Part shown: in pieces, positions 11,785 to 22,892 of the stretch | How the letters are laid out: each line of letters begins with the position of its first letter | Position numbering within the stretch: the first letter of the stretch is position 1 | NCBI GenBank assembly: GCA_030849805.1 | Contig: JASANZ010002267.1 | Location: 84,473-148,472 of the forward strand | Length of the DNA stretch: 64,000 nt | Reading direction: 5' to 3' | Source of the DNA: Sergeia podlipaevii | Lineage: Eukaryota; Euglenozoa; Kinetoplastea; Trypanosomatida; Trypanosomatidae | Program-made: the position numbers and the translations under genes | The notes under the pieces: model-generated | Told to the model about the DNA's origin: nothing | The model's database searches: none | What the model saw: the letters and a program-made list of their open reading frames with translations, nothing else

Positions 11785-13668
11785 CACTTTATTTTCTAAA
11801 CAATACCTCCCCGGTTTTATTATTTTACAAGAATTTTGATGGAAAGCAGCAACAGCAAAAAAAAAAAAAATAGTGGTAGAAAGAAAAGAGAAAACAACTG
11901 AAGGATGAATTCCTTTTTTCTGTAGCTGATACTTTCTGCTTTTGATTTTTTTTTTTAATAGTAAGTGGAAGAGGAAAAAAAAGTTTAGAAAAAAAAAATG
12001 TTCACACAGTTTTTAGGAATGTATATATAATTAGCAATATCGAAGACTCAATTCTTCAGGATATCTCCTTTTTTTTGTGTGTGTGTGTGGCGGTGCCTGT
12101 CGTATGCACTGGTAAGGCTCTCTATCTATCTTTTTCTTTCGTTGCGCGCGCGAGTGTTTGGTCTGTTTTTGTTGTTGTTGTTGTTCCTCCTAAAGCTCAG
12201 TATTGAAGTTCAAGAAAGAAGAAAAAAAGGAAGAATGGCCTCCCTCGGTCACTCACTGAGATATAACGAAACAAACAAAAAAGATTACACTGAGACTAAG
12301 AAAACTGCCCGGCAAGTAGAAAAATAATGCTAAGAGATAACGATCTGCTCGCAGATATAGCTGTCAAAATATATATGGTATCAGTGTATAGTATATATAT
12401 GTTTGTGTGTGTGCACGTTTGTGTAGACGCTTGGTCGCTTACTTATGTGCTTGCGTGCGTATACGTGCTTTCTTTCTTTCTTTCCTTCCCTTTTGATTTC
12501 TGCCTACTATGTGCGTGTATGTACGCAGTATCGCTCTTCACTATAAATGTGTCCCGTATGCGCGAGAGCAATGAGTGGCAGTCAATAACAAGTGGTGCGT
12601 ACGTGAGGTGCTTTTTTTTTTGTTTGTTTGTTTGTTTGTTAATATTGTTGTGTATCACCTCAAAGAGGGGAAAAGAGAAGAGAGAGAGACAGGGGGCGTA
12701 GCGTTCTTCTCGCAACGCACCCTAAAAGTTCACCCAATCTTCCTAATATCCTTTTTTTTCCTCCGTCTAATTTTCCTCCGTTTTGACAAAAATGAAAAGA
12801 GGAGAAATGAGAAGCAGAGAGAGAAAAAAAAAAAGTTTATCGACGCAGTTGCTAAAACGAAAACAAAAAGAAAGCAAAAAAAAAAAAAAAAAATGATACA
12901 ACGTAAAGGAAAAGAAGAAGAGGGAAGGAAAAAGCAAAAAAGAAAGGGAGATAGTGTAATATGCATGAGGAGAAAGAAAACAAAAAGAAAACAAGCCAAT
13001 TGCATTAAAAGAGAAAAATAATATTGCTAGGCATATGCATGCATTTTCCAAAATAATGTTTCCATCTTTTGATGACAAACACAGAGTACGTGTGTATGTA
13101 AAAAAAAACTTTTGTTTTTCCGTCTTTTTGTTGTTTTTGTTTCTGCTGTACTTTTTGATCATCTTAAGTACTCTCCTCCGCTCTGCGTTAATGTTTTGAT
13201 TTTTCTCTTGTCGTGCTGTTGAGCACCATTTCATGCTTTTTTTGTTTTTATTGTCTCACCACGCTGGAAAAGTACAATTTCGCGCGTCCACATATATATA
13301 TGCTGTGTATGTATGTGAGTGTGTGTCACACTAGCTACTCATCAAATATCAGTAACATTGTCCATTCTATAGGAAAAAAAAAAATGGAAATGTAATAAGA
13401 ACCAAAACCAAAGAAAAAAAAAAATGATAATGAAAACACTTTTGAAAAAAATTCAAAACAAACAAAAGGAGATACAAGGGCCAAAGCAAGCAAAAAAAAA
13501 TGTCAAGCATTTCAAAAAAAAAAAAAAAGGAAAAAGGCCAAAAGGGTAAAAAGAAATGCGATAGAAAGCAACACACGCACAAAATGAGAGAAGGAAAGAA
13601 AAAAAAAAGTAGTATCGGCATGTGTGTTCTCAAGTCAGATTGATAGATAGATATACGCATAGCTTCGC

Positions 13669-15342
13669 TCATGCCCCGTCCTTCACGGTAGACTTGCCCG
13701 ATAGTTTATCTTTGGCCGTCACCTCCTTATCACTAGCGGCACGGATACGCTTGATTAACTCACTGGTCGAGATCCCTTCAGTGCGTGGCGCTGTACGCAA
13801 TATCCCCATCTTCCGCGGCACCGCGTAATACGTGTCGGTTGGGATGTCATACTCCTCACCGCACACCACAACATGGATATTGTAGTAGCGCACCATTTCC
13901 TCCGTAATGCCAGAGATGGGGCTATTGGGAATGACTTCCGATACGTACTTGCACAGTCGCACCTCGTTCACACGCTCCGTCGTAGTCATAATGGGACGTC
14001 GCTTGTACGACTCGCACTCCTCATCCCCGCATACGCCCACGATAAGTCGATTACCAAACTTCAGCGCACTCGCCATCATCAACTTGTGTCCCGCATGACA
14101 AAGGTCAAACACACCATCAATGAAGACATTGCGTACCGGAACAAACAGGGGCACATTGAGAGAGTAAGACAGGTCTACTAGAATACCTACAATGTACATC
14201 ACCGTGGCAACGACGGCAAACACGTCATTGAAAAGAGAGCCAAGGGAAATGAAAATGACCGCCGCGTGCATGCGTCGACGTGCAAGATGGCTGACGTACA
14301 CCTCAATCGAGAGTAGCCCCACCACCATGGCATCCCCAATGACGCTCAGGAGGTTGTACTCCCCAAGTGGAAGAATGTAGAAGAGAGGGATCACGCGGGC
14401 GGCAAGACAGAGCGCGATGCTGCTCTTGTGTCGTTTCTTCATCTTCAACAGGGCAATGTTAGCAAAAGTAATGCAGATAAGGGCTACGTACGCCCCCCGA
14501 GCCTGAGCAGGGCTAATTGTCTGCAGATAAAAGGCAGCTGGCGGGTAGAACCATCGGCAAATCAGCAGCAAAACTATCAAAAAAGAAAGCTCAGAGTCGC
14601 GGAAACAGTAGGTGGCTACATAGGCCCAGTTCTTTACCTTGTTCTTCCTTAAGTTGTTCGCGTTGATGCGGCCGAGCACCGTGTTAAACTCAATCAACTG
14701 CAGCGTCATCAAGAAGTACCACTTGCTTGACATATCGTCAATCTGCATCACCTCCAGCATCGTGAGAGCCATGAAGACACGCGACAAGGACGAGCATACG
14801 CGGGAGAAGATGTCACCGAGACTTGTGGCGCTGCGGCACCTCTTGGCGTGCACGCCATCCACCGAAGAACACATGATGGAGGCAAGCAGTAGCAAGCCAG
14901 CGATCACGGTCGCCACCTGGACTGTCCTGTTTGCCCTAAACATGTCCACATCCGCCGCGGTAGCAGTCGTAAAGTTATGTGCAGTTGCACTGTTGCTATC
15001 GTTAAAGCCATTCCTTGGTGGTAGACCCGTTACTCCCTTCAGTCCGTAGACATAAAAAGACTTATACATTTCGCGCTGCAGGCTTGCTTGATCGCCAAAG
15101 TAATGATAATAAGTTGAGATAAGCTGATAGGCTTGTAAGCTGCACAGAACACCTACCAAGGTGATCGCGTTGGGGGCTACCTCGGGGGCCAGCAAGCGGG
15201 AGCTGATAATGTGCCAAATGGGATAGAAAATACGGGTGACAAAGCTCGCTGGCATGGTGTCTACAGAGCTGCTGCTGCGATAGATAGCCTCTCGCTCCTC
15301 ATTGGTAAAGAGGAAGCTGTGCTCTAAGAGGTGCTGCGCCAT
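13669..15342 (-). CDS. CCT: Choline-phosphate cytidylyltransferase fused to a degenerate CDP-alcohol phosphotransferase domain (557 aa)
   Basis: The C-terminal domain (about 404-535) is a cytidylyltransferase: nucleotide-binding HxGH at H416-H419, a GVCGDE segment, and the signature RTEGISTS at 520-527, all as in CTP:phosphocholine cytidylyltransferase, the rate-setting step of the Kennedy pathway. Residues about 30-400 resemble choline/ethanolamine phosphotransferases: APNAITL near 56-62 and several hydrophobic segments (about 142-160, 253-275, 287-300, 332-352, 361-392). However, the CDP-alcohol motif D-x2-DG-x2-AR-x8-G-x3-D-x3-D reads S159, D162, G163, A166, K167, G176, S180, S184, so three of its four aspartates are serine. 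The N-terminal half is therefore probably a non-catalytic membrane anchor. The ATG at 15342 starts directly before a CEPT-like N-terminus. The ethanolamine enzyme is a less likely identity, because that family normally carries two cytidylyltransferase domains. Confidence 0.88.
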   Translation of the reverse strand: MAQHLLEHSFLFTNEEREAIYRSSSSVDTMPASFVTRIFYPIWHIISSRLLAPEVAPNAITLVGVLCSLQAYQLISTYYHYFGDQASLQREMYKSFYVYGLKGVTGLPPRNGFNDSNSATAHNFTTATAADVDMFRANRTVQVATVIAGLLLLASIMCSSVDGVHAKRCRSATSLGDIFSRVCSSLSRVFMALTMLEVMQIDDMSSKWYFLMTLQLIEFNTVLGRINANNLRKNKVKNWAYVATYCFRDSELSFLIVLLLICRWFYPPAAFYLQTISPAQARGAYVALICITFANIALLKMKKRHKSSIALCLAARVIPLFYILPLGEYNLLSVIGDAMVVGLLSIEVYVSHLARRRMHAAVIFISLGSLFNDVFAVVATVMYIVGILVDLSYSLNVPLFVPVRNVFIDGVFDLCHAGHKLMMASALKFGNRLIVGVCGDEECESYKRRPIMTTTERVNEVRLCKYVSEVIPNSPISGITEEMVRYYNIHVVVCGEEYDIPTDTYYAVPRKMGILRTAPRTEGISTSELIKRIRAASDKEVTAKDKLSGKSTVKDGA

Positions 15343-18300
15343 CGTACTCGTTCTTTCACTTGTCGTGGTAGAAAAAATAATAATAATGAAAAAACGTACT
15401 AAAAATAGATTGAATAGAAAAAGAGTGAAAGATAAAAATAAATTGGAAATGCTGTGTGAATACGATACAAAATATATATATGTATGTATGTGTGTATATA
15501 TTAATATTAACCCTTCAAGAGGGGTTGCCTTTTCTCTCCCTCTCTTTCGTTTCGGGATTGATTTTATATTTCTTTCTATTATCTATACGTTGATCCCTTA
15601 TGTCCTCATGTATATGTTGATGCTCACAGAAAACGTGCGAACCCGTTCTTTCGCCTTACCAGTATGTCCTGGATAGTAGTCACTAAAGAATGTGTATCTA
15701 TATAGATTCCTTCATCAATTGAAAGTATATATATATATATGTATGAGAGAGAAAGAGAGAAAAAAAAAAGAAGGATTAAAGTGCACGAAACAATCATCCA
15801 AAAGAATATCAAGTAAAAGCAAAATACCACGCATTGTTTGTGTAGATTCGCTTTTCACCCCTGTTTCTCCCTCCTTCTTTGTCTGAACACAAAAAAGGAA
15901 GAAGAAACATTTCAAAAAAAGATATCGCAAAGGGCGCCAAAAGAGAAAAAAAAAAAAAAGCAATGTGCAGTTATGATTGCTGTGAGATGTTTTTTTTTTT
16001 TTGTTTGTTTGTCGTTGCTTATTTTTTTTTTTTCGAACACAAAAGACTTCAGTCATACATGCTTGTCTAGGTGACAATCGCCGCCTTCCTCCCGCTCTCT
16101 TTTCAAGAAGAGAAGACCAGAAAAAAGAAAGAAAGAAAAAAAAAAAAGCGAAAAAAAAAAAGAAGAAAAAATATTAAATCCCAAGATATAGGGTCAAATA
16201 CATAAAGAGGAAGGAGAAGAAGAAGAAAAGAAAAAGAACATCCCGCAAGGGGGGGTTGTTTTTCTATTTTATTATTTTTGTCTCTCTCTCCTCTGCGAGC
16301 GTGCATAGGCGGGTGACTCTTACTATTCTACCCTCCTCGTTTGTTTCTCCTTTCCTTTCCAGCATACAAAATTTTATGTATAGCACTTTGGAGAAACGAA
16401 GGTAACTTATTATAACATATCCATGCACGCACACTGAAGGTATGCACAACAGTAAAAAAAATTGAGGAAAAAAAAAAGAAACATATATTCCATTTGTTCG
16501 TTTATTCACGCGCGCACAGATTCATCAACACACACGCAGTGAGAGAGAGAGAGTGTGTGTGTGTGGTGTGTGTGTCGACCACATATGGCGCAACTTAAAC
16601 AGATAAAAGCTCGCAATGTCCCCCATAGGTGAGCCTCCCAGTAAGTATCATACAGTAAACAACGAAAAAGAAACGGGACAAAAAAAAAACTAATTCACAT
16701 AAGCGAAAAAAAAAGTATATAAAAGAAGAGGAAAAGGAAAAAATCTTCTTTCTGCTGCCTTGTCTCAGCATAGACCATTTTTTTTTTGATTTTAAGCGTG
16801 AATGTATGAATAGTGTGAAGAAGAAATGAGCTTGAAGAGATGGTAAAGAGAGATCCTCAAGAATCGAGAAGAAAAGCGCAATTTTCTTCTGCTATAATTT
16901 CTTTCTCTCCCTCTTTGACACCAATAGTTCCCACTATAGCGCCTTCTTTTCTTTTTCTCATTCGCGTCCTCGCACCTCCTACTATTACTCTCTCTCCTGC
17001 TGCTATCCTCCTTTTTCCTTTTTACAAATGCGCACCACTTAAGCACACACACAGAGAGACGCATCCACAAAATATTTTATGACCCCTCCTTGTCAAAAGG
17101 GGAAAAAAAAACTTGGACAGGGCACAACACCATTACATCAGCTCTCTATCTCAATACACCCACTATATATGCTTTCCAACTGTTGCTTCTTACATACATG
17201 GCTTCCCTTCTTATTGTTTGATCACTCGCTTCACTCAATCTTTCACAAACAAAACTAAAGAGGAAGAGAGAAACAAAAGCGAAATAGAAAGAAGCATGCA
17301 AAGTAACTTCTAAATGAATACGCGAGAAAACAAAAAGAAGACGGGAAGCATAAATATCTAATAGTAATAATAATAATAAACAACGAATATAGCGCCAAAG
17401 AAAAAAAAAAACAGTGGACAAAAAAAAAAAATTGATACAAAAAAAAGTTGGGCAGATGCCTAAAGCTAAGTGAAACTGAGTGGAAGCAAGAGAAGAAAAA
17501 AAACGATACATATTTGATTTCCCACACCCGATTTGTAGTAGTCTTCGCAAATAAACCGCTATCATATATAAGGTAAATGAAAGACAAAACTATATACAAA
17601 AAGCATGTAAAATGAAATGAAATAGAAAAAAAAATGTAATCAAAAGAACCATTGTGATCCTTCCCTGCTTCGTGCTTTCTTTGTTTCTGGCATTCAGAAC
17701 AGAATGTAAAGAAGCACGCACACACACACACATGTTGTATATATATGTACGTGTATTCCTTCTTTCTCTTTCACTTCTATCACTCCTATGCATTTATGTA
17801 TGTATATAATGTCTCCCCTTACCAAGTTCTCAGCCTCTCTCTCTCTCCATAAGCACCACACTGCAGTGTTTCCTGCGAATGCAATGACACTATTCTTTCA
17901 TTTGTAATCAAACAAAAAAAAAAAAAAAAATTTTATTTTATATTTTTTTATCTTTTAAAAGCCGCCGTTTTTTGTGGATGAAAGTGAAGTACACGGTAAA
18001 TACCAAGAGAAATAAAAAGTACCTCGTGGGAAACGTGCACACACACATATATACGCATACACATAGATGCACACACATAAAGAGAGATACACATACGTAC
18101 GTACATGGAAGAGGAAAACTAAAAGACCCTCTCGCATTCCTCACGTGCCATGTATATCAGCGTAAGCAACTTTGTGTATGTGTGAAGAGAGAAATGAAGA
18201 AAGAAAAAAAAAAAAGAGAGAGAAAGAGAAGAAGAACAACAACAACAAGCATGAAAGAATGAAAGGGAATCTATAAAAAAGGCCGGTTCCTCCTTCTCCC

Positions 18301-18356
18301 CATATCTCTCTCCCCCTTTGTCTCAGTCCTTTTCTATTCCTCCCTTTCTATGCTTT
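15343..18356. other. 3.0 kb gene-free spacer downstream of the four-unit PCS-like gene
   Basis: No credible coding frame. Repeated plus-strand A runs (for example near 16137-16170, 17400-17450 and 17911-17931), GT repeats near 16548-16575 and TA repeats near 15727-15741 are seen. It should contain the 3' untranslated region of the gene ending at 18357 and the leader of the cytidylyltransferase gene. Confidence 0.6.
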
Positions 18357-21300
18357 TCACTCGCTTGCGTAGTCTGTACTTGGATCCTCCACACTCCTGT
18401 CCTCAAAGCATTCAGCGTCGTCTTCGTCCTCATCACGCGGTGAGCCGAGGTGGCGACTTTGATGTGGAGAGCCGCCGCCCGAAGCCCCAGCACCTAGCTC
18501 ATCCTCATCCACCTCGCAGACACAGAAGATACCCTTGGTGGCAGCCATCAACTCCTCTGCGCTACGCTCCACGAACGTTCCCCAGCGGCACAAGTCGCCT
18601 TCAATCAGCTGGACAGACCCACAGCCGGTGACTGTTCCGTCCTCTTCCTCGTCAACTTCTACGCGGTTCACCACGCCAACCGACACGCCGGGTACGCCAT
18701 GAATGAGGTCTGTATCATAAAGAACGAGGGTGATAGAAAACAACCCGCTCACGCCGTTGCACGCCTCACAAAAATTAATTGTGTTCTTCAGCGCTGCGTC
18801 TCCTTCTGTGGCAACCACCTTCAGCTTCAGAGGCAGTTTGAGTGCCTCGAAGGCACGGTTCATCGTCTGCACAGAGATGGCATCGCTGAGTGGCATGCGA
18901 TGCCAGTCCTGGACACTAAATGAAGGCAGCGCATACAAGAAGTCCTCCGCGGAGAAGATGTTGTTATAGCGCTTGTATTTCTTCTTCTCATCCTCGCCGA
19001 CGGAAGCTACGGGTGCGCCACCGAGGAGCGCGGGAGTGTCGATGTTCTGCATCATCTCCGTTGCAGCCAGCGCAAGGCACGAACACGTTGGGGAAAACAT
19101 TGGCATGAATGGGTGGTGCACGAGAGCGTGCGCCATGTCATACCCTTTGCTGTTATCGTGAATGATCTCCTGAGGCTCCTTTGAGATGCAGAGCGTACCA
19201 TTCGCCCTCAGGCCTTCACGGTCGTAGCTGCGCAACGCGCGTATCAACAGTGGCAGAGGGCATGCGAATATGCGGTGGAACTGCGAGGGGTCACAGTCCA
19301 TGAGGATGACAACATTTGTGTGCTCGTTGTAGTCCACCACGAGGGCGTAGTTGCCGCCGCTAGTGCTGCCGTTCCAGACGCTAGGCTCTGCCATGATGAC
19401 GTCCTTGTCGTACTTCACGATGAGTTTGCGGTCCTGTGAGTGCGCAAGGGCATCGAGCACGTCTGCGAGCAGATCCTCCTCTGTGCGCAACTTGTGCCTA
19501 GGGTTGACAGGGTTCGCAGGATCGGCCTCGTTAGGTGGCAGGTTGCCCTCCCAGTAGTCGTAGTACGTTGTCTTCACGCTCAACGCGTCATCGAGGGCGT
19601 AGTGGGAGTAGTTCTGCGTCACATTCGCCGCCGTCTGCAGTACCATGTGGCACGAAAGAAAGTAGGAAATGTGAAATCCTGAAAAGTTCATGAACCGCTC
19701 CACGTCAGCGCGGAAGCCAAGACGCTCCACGGCATCCGCGAGCACCGTCACCACGTAAGGCTGAGCGGGATACTCGAAGCGACTAATGACATTCGTAGGG
19801 GGAGGCAGAAAGTACTTGGCGGAAAGCAGGGCTCGTTGCTGGAAGACCTTCCCGCTGAGCGCCTTGACGGTCTTCTTCTCCCGTGCCGACATCATGTAGC
19901 CGTAGCCCATCACCGCATTGTAGAGGCGCAGGATAGGAATATGCCACGTCTTTCGGAAGCGGCGAACGTTCACATCTGCAAGGCGCACAACGCCACGTTC
20001 TTCATCTAGGCCAATGACAATCGCAAAGTGCGCGGGCTCATCACGGTTGTCAATGCGCACGTTGAGAGCAATGTTCACATTGAAGGAGATGAGCATAACG
20101 CTCTTCGTTTCAGTTGCCAATCGAAGATGGGCGATGAACTCTTCCTCAGAGATGTTCGGCATGCCGTCCTCGGCACCACCGCGCCTCTCCGGCTGCACAA
20201 GCCCCAGACGGACCTCGCGGCTCACCATCAGCTGCTGCAGGAACACGTGATACCACACATAGACGGTAGGAAGAGAAGCTCTGTTGCTGTCCCCGACAAT
20301 CGTGGAGAGCGGAAGGCGCAGTTGCTGGCAGATCTTGGTGAGTGGGATACCACGCAGCTTCACATCACACACGTTGGCCTTGCTGAGCAAGTTGCGGCTA
20401 GACTGCTTCCTGCGAGCTCCATCGCTCATCAGGAAGGTAACTGTGAGGTGGTGCATCATGGCAAGGCCAAGAATGTGTGGAGCAATGGTGACGTGCAGGA
20501 CGTTCGTCATGAGTCCAGCGGAGCTGCTGCCGTCGAGCACAAAAAGAGGAAAAATTGAAGGCACCTTCTTGGGAAACAATTCGTTAATAAACACACGCAC
20601 AAACCCGCGGGAAAGCTTGGTGTAGTTGTCCTTGAGCTGAGCGGCCTCGTAAAGGGTCTGCATAGGCACAACACGCTCCTCAAAAACAATATTCGAAAAC
20701 AACGAGTTAAATACATTCTGCGTAGACGCGGATAGGCGGCGTGCGGCGAGGCTGCGTGGGTGATCCGTAATTGACTTCTCATCATCTGATAAGAAGTTCT
20801 GCTCCGTGGGTGGGAAGGAGGTGTCCTTGGAGGTCAGGTGTGGAGTTGCAATCGTGACGGCGTGAGTGACGGGGTTAAAGTCCATAATGATACCAAAACT
20901 ACCTTTAGAGCCTGGCTTGTAGACCATAGACTCCATAATAGCCGCGGCCTCCTCCTCTGTTTCGGCCATGTTACTCTTCAAGTGTGCCTCGCGCTCCTCG
21001 ATGATGTACGGATCATAGTTGAATACATAAAGAGCGTTCTCATCGTTCGCGTGCTCCACCAGTTCCTTCCGAAACGCTGCTAGGGAGGAGATTGGAACGT
21101 GCTCGCCCATACCCAGGTGCTTCTCAGCATCTAGTGGGTCCACTACATCAGCGTCAAATGTAGCCATCTCACTATGCACGTGCCTCAGCTTCTCTAGCTG
21201 CTCAGCGGAGAGCAGCAGGGCGGCCTCGACGTCCTCGTCAACCTCGTCCTCGGCGCATTCATCTGTACAAAAGCGCGCATGTAAATAGTCATTAATGAGA

Positions 21301-22892
21301 TCAGAGAACTGGGCAAGAGTGATGGCAGAGAGACTGATGTAATGCACACCAAGATGGTTCGTGCGCAGTATCTTCTCGATTGGTGTTGGCACTCCGGTCA
21401 CGTAGGAGATCGCCAATGCCGCGCACGCCAGCCACGAGCACGGGGCTGCTTTGTCAAGCACCTCATGGCAGAACTGGGGGTCGCGCAGCTTGGAGTTGCC
21501 CCCCATTTCACTCAACCGCGGAACGCGCCTAAAGAAGGCGTTGCGCATGTTCCGTGCGGCCTGGCTCTTGCGGCGCGTGGCCTGGTCCTGGCCATCCACG
21601 GCATGTGCGCGATCGCTATCCGCGCTCACGTCACCCACAAACAGATTTTTGGAACGTCCACCCATCGAAAGAGAGAGAAGAGAGGTCTCTTTGAGGGTGG
21701 CCTCGGCTTCGGCGGTCATCTGAACTCCACGAATGCGCGGAGGTTTCGGTATGTCTACAGTACCAATAGCTGAAGAGTCTCCGAACCTCTTAAAGCCAAT
21801 TCCCTGACGCTGGAAGTTGTCAGCACTGTCCCTTTCCAAGCCCGCACCGCCTTCGGCAGCACCAGCAGCAGACTCCTCTTCATCACTGGCACCCGGCGAG
21901 CTCTTAGCTGCAGACTTCTTGGTCAGCGGAGAGCCGTCCATGCGCTTGTCAGTCATGCCCACCATGGGAATGGCACTCGCGCTACTCTCATCGTCGCTGA
22001 CACTGTCGCCATCGCTGGAGTCCGTATCGGTCGGACTGTCTAGTATCCCCACATGATCAAAGACGAGAGAATTGCGTACCGGCTGTGTAGTAGCGCTGCC
22101 GCCAGCAACACCAGCAACCGCAGCATGGCGATGTGGCGCAGACTTGGCTTCGTCCTTGACTGGTGGTGGGGTAGGGGTAAGACGCTGCCGCTGTGATGGC
22201 GCAGGAGCTATAGTGGTGATGGGGGAAAGGTGGTGCACCTTCCCGGCGGGAGCTGGAGCGGTCTTTAGAGATGATGGCTTGAGGAGGGATGAGGCGAGGG
22301 CATTGGTCACATTGGTTCCTACAAACGGGCTCCAGCTCTCATTACCACTTGCGTTCATAGAGTTGCTGCAAACGTGTGCGGAGGCCCCCTTTGCCCTATC
22401 CAATGGAGTACCACCACCCGCCATAGGTGCGATGGAGCCGCACGCAGTGGTGACGGTCGCAATGGCTGCTGCTGTAGTAGTCTCGAGCTTCTTGAAGTCA
22501 GCGTGCATGTCTGTCAGCTGCTTCTGAATATCAGCGAGCTGCTCCCCGGTTGCCTTGTGTAGCTTTTCTTGATTCTGCACGATTTCGGAAGTCTGCTGCT
22601 GCTGCTGCTGTTGCTGTGCTGCAACATCCTGGCTCGAACGACGAATTGCGGCGCCACGTGCTTCCATCGTGCCGGTGCTCATGCTGGTAGACTGCGTGCG
22701 AAGTACATAATGGGCAGGCGAGCCTTTACGTAACTGAGCTGAGGGGCTTGAGACTGACAGGTGGCGAGTAGCGGGACTAGAGCCTGCCTTGTCGCTTGTG
22801 GCAACAGCAGAAATGCTAGGGCTTTGCATCTCGCGACGGCTGTCTGGCTGAAGGCTGCGTGCTAGATTTAAACTATATGGGAGTCTCGACAT
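18357..22892 (-). CDS. Protein with four tandem phytochelatin-synthase-like (papain-fold) units, triads incomplete (1511 aa)
   Basis: Residues 1-440 are mostly low complexity, with a poly-Gln run and a short coiled coil (about 90-145). Four units then follow, each with a hydrophobic helix where the nucleophile should be, an ITL/IPL-type segment, and a GHF-like beta strand with a downstream Asp as in phytochelatin synthase. Unit 1 (about 470-690): C485 present, S665 for His, T683 for Asp. Unit 2 (about 740-1000): H806 for Cys, H955 and D973 present. Unit 3 (about 1040-1225): H1074 for Cys, N1181 for His, D1199 present. Unit 4 (about 1255-1460): C1270 present, possible H1398, E1431 near the Asp site. 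The 18-residue His-Asp spacing of Arabidopsis PCS1 (H162, D180) recurs in units 2 and 3. Function unknown: pseudoenzyme scaffold, or activity shared between units. The ATG at 22892 is the first true one; the upstream open frame starts at GTG. Confidence 0.72.
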   Translation of the reverse strand: MSRLPYSLNLARSLQPDSRREMQSPSISAVATSDKAGSSPATRHLSVSSPSAQLRKGSPAHYVLRTQSTSMSTGTMEARGAAIRRSSQDVAAQQQQQQQQTSEIVQNQEKLHKATGEQLADIQKQLTDMHADFKKLETTTAAAIATVTTACGSIAPMAGGGTPLDRAKGASAHVCSNSMNASGNESWSPFVGTNVTNALASSLLKPSSLKTAPAPAGKVHHLSPITTIAPAPSQRQRLTPTPPPVKDEAKSAPHRHAAVAGVAGGSATTQPVRNSLVFDHVGILDSPTDTDSSDGDSVSDDESSASAIPMVGMTDKRMDGSPLTKKSAAKSSPGASDEEESAAGAAEGGAGLERDSADNFQRQGIGFKRFGDSSAIGTVDIPKPPRIRGVQMTAEAEATLKETSLLSLSMGGRSKNLFVGDVSADSDRAHAVDGQDQATRRKSQAARNMRNAFFRRVPRLSEMGGNSKLRDPQFCHEVLDKAAPCSWLACAALAISYVTGVPTPIEKILRTNHLGVHYISLSAITLAQFSDLINDYLHARFCTDECAEDEVDEDVEAALLLSAEQLEKLRHVHSEMATFDADVVDPLDAEKHLGMGEHVPISSLAAFRKELVEHANDENALYVFNYDPYIIEEREAHLKSNMAETEEEAAAIMESMVYKPGSKGSFGIIMDFNPVTHAVTIATPHLTSKDTSFPPTEQNFLSDDEKSITDHPRSLAARRLSASTQNVFNSLFSNIVFEERVVPMQTLYEAAQLKDNYTKLSRGFVRVFINELFPKKVPSIFPLFVLDGSSSAGLMTNVLHVTIAPHILGLAMMHHLTVTFLMSDGARRKQSSRNLLSKANVCDVKLRGIPLTKICQQLRLPLSTIVGDSNRASLPTVYVWYHVFLQQLMVSREVRLGLVQPERRGGAEDGMPNISEEEFIAHLRLATETKSVMLISFNVNIALNVRIDNRDEPAHFAIVIGLDEERGVVRLADVNVRRFRKTWHIPILRLYNAVMGYGYMMSAREKKTVKALSGKVFQQRALLSAKYFLPPPTNVISRFEYPAQPYVVTVLADAVERLGFRADVERFMNFSGFHISYFLSCHMVLQTAANVTQNYSHYALDDALSVKTTYYDYWEGNLPPNEADPANPVNPRHKLRTEEDLLADVLDALAHSQDRKLIVKYDKDVIMAEPSVWNGSTSGGNYALVVDYNEHTNVVILMDCDPSQFHRIFACPLPLLIRALRSYDREGLRANGTLCISKEPQEIIHDNSKGYDMAHALVHHPFMPMFSPTCSCLALAATEMMQNIDTPALLGGAPVASVGEDEKKKYKRYNNIFSAEDFLYALPSFSVQDWHRMPLSDAISVQTMNRAFEALKLPLKLKVVATEGDAALKNTINFCEACNGVSGLFSITLVLYDTDLIHGVPGVSVGVVNRVEVDEEEDGTVTGCGSVQLIEGDLCRWGTFVERSAEELMAATKGIFCVCEVDEDELGAGASGGGSPHQSRHLGSPRDEDEDDAECFEDRSVEDPSTDYASE

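Larger units (their letters stand above)
10350..13668. other. 3.3 kb gene-free spacer between CCT and the CCCH genes
   Basis: Only short Lys/Phe-rich frames are seen, all explained by A and T runs. It contains a CTTT tetranucleotide repeat (11757-11784), a GTTT repeat (about 12619-12640) and mixed-polarity pyrimidine stretches around 12060-12780. It should hold the 3' untranslated region of the cytidylyltransferase gene and the leader of the 1002-residue CCCH gene. Confidence 0.6.
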
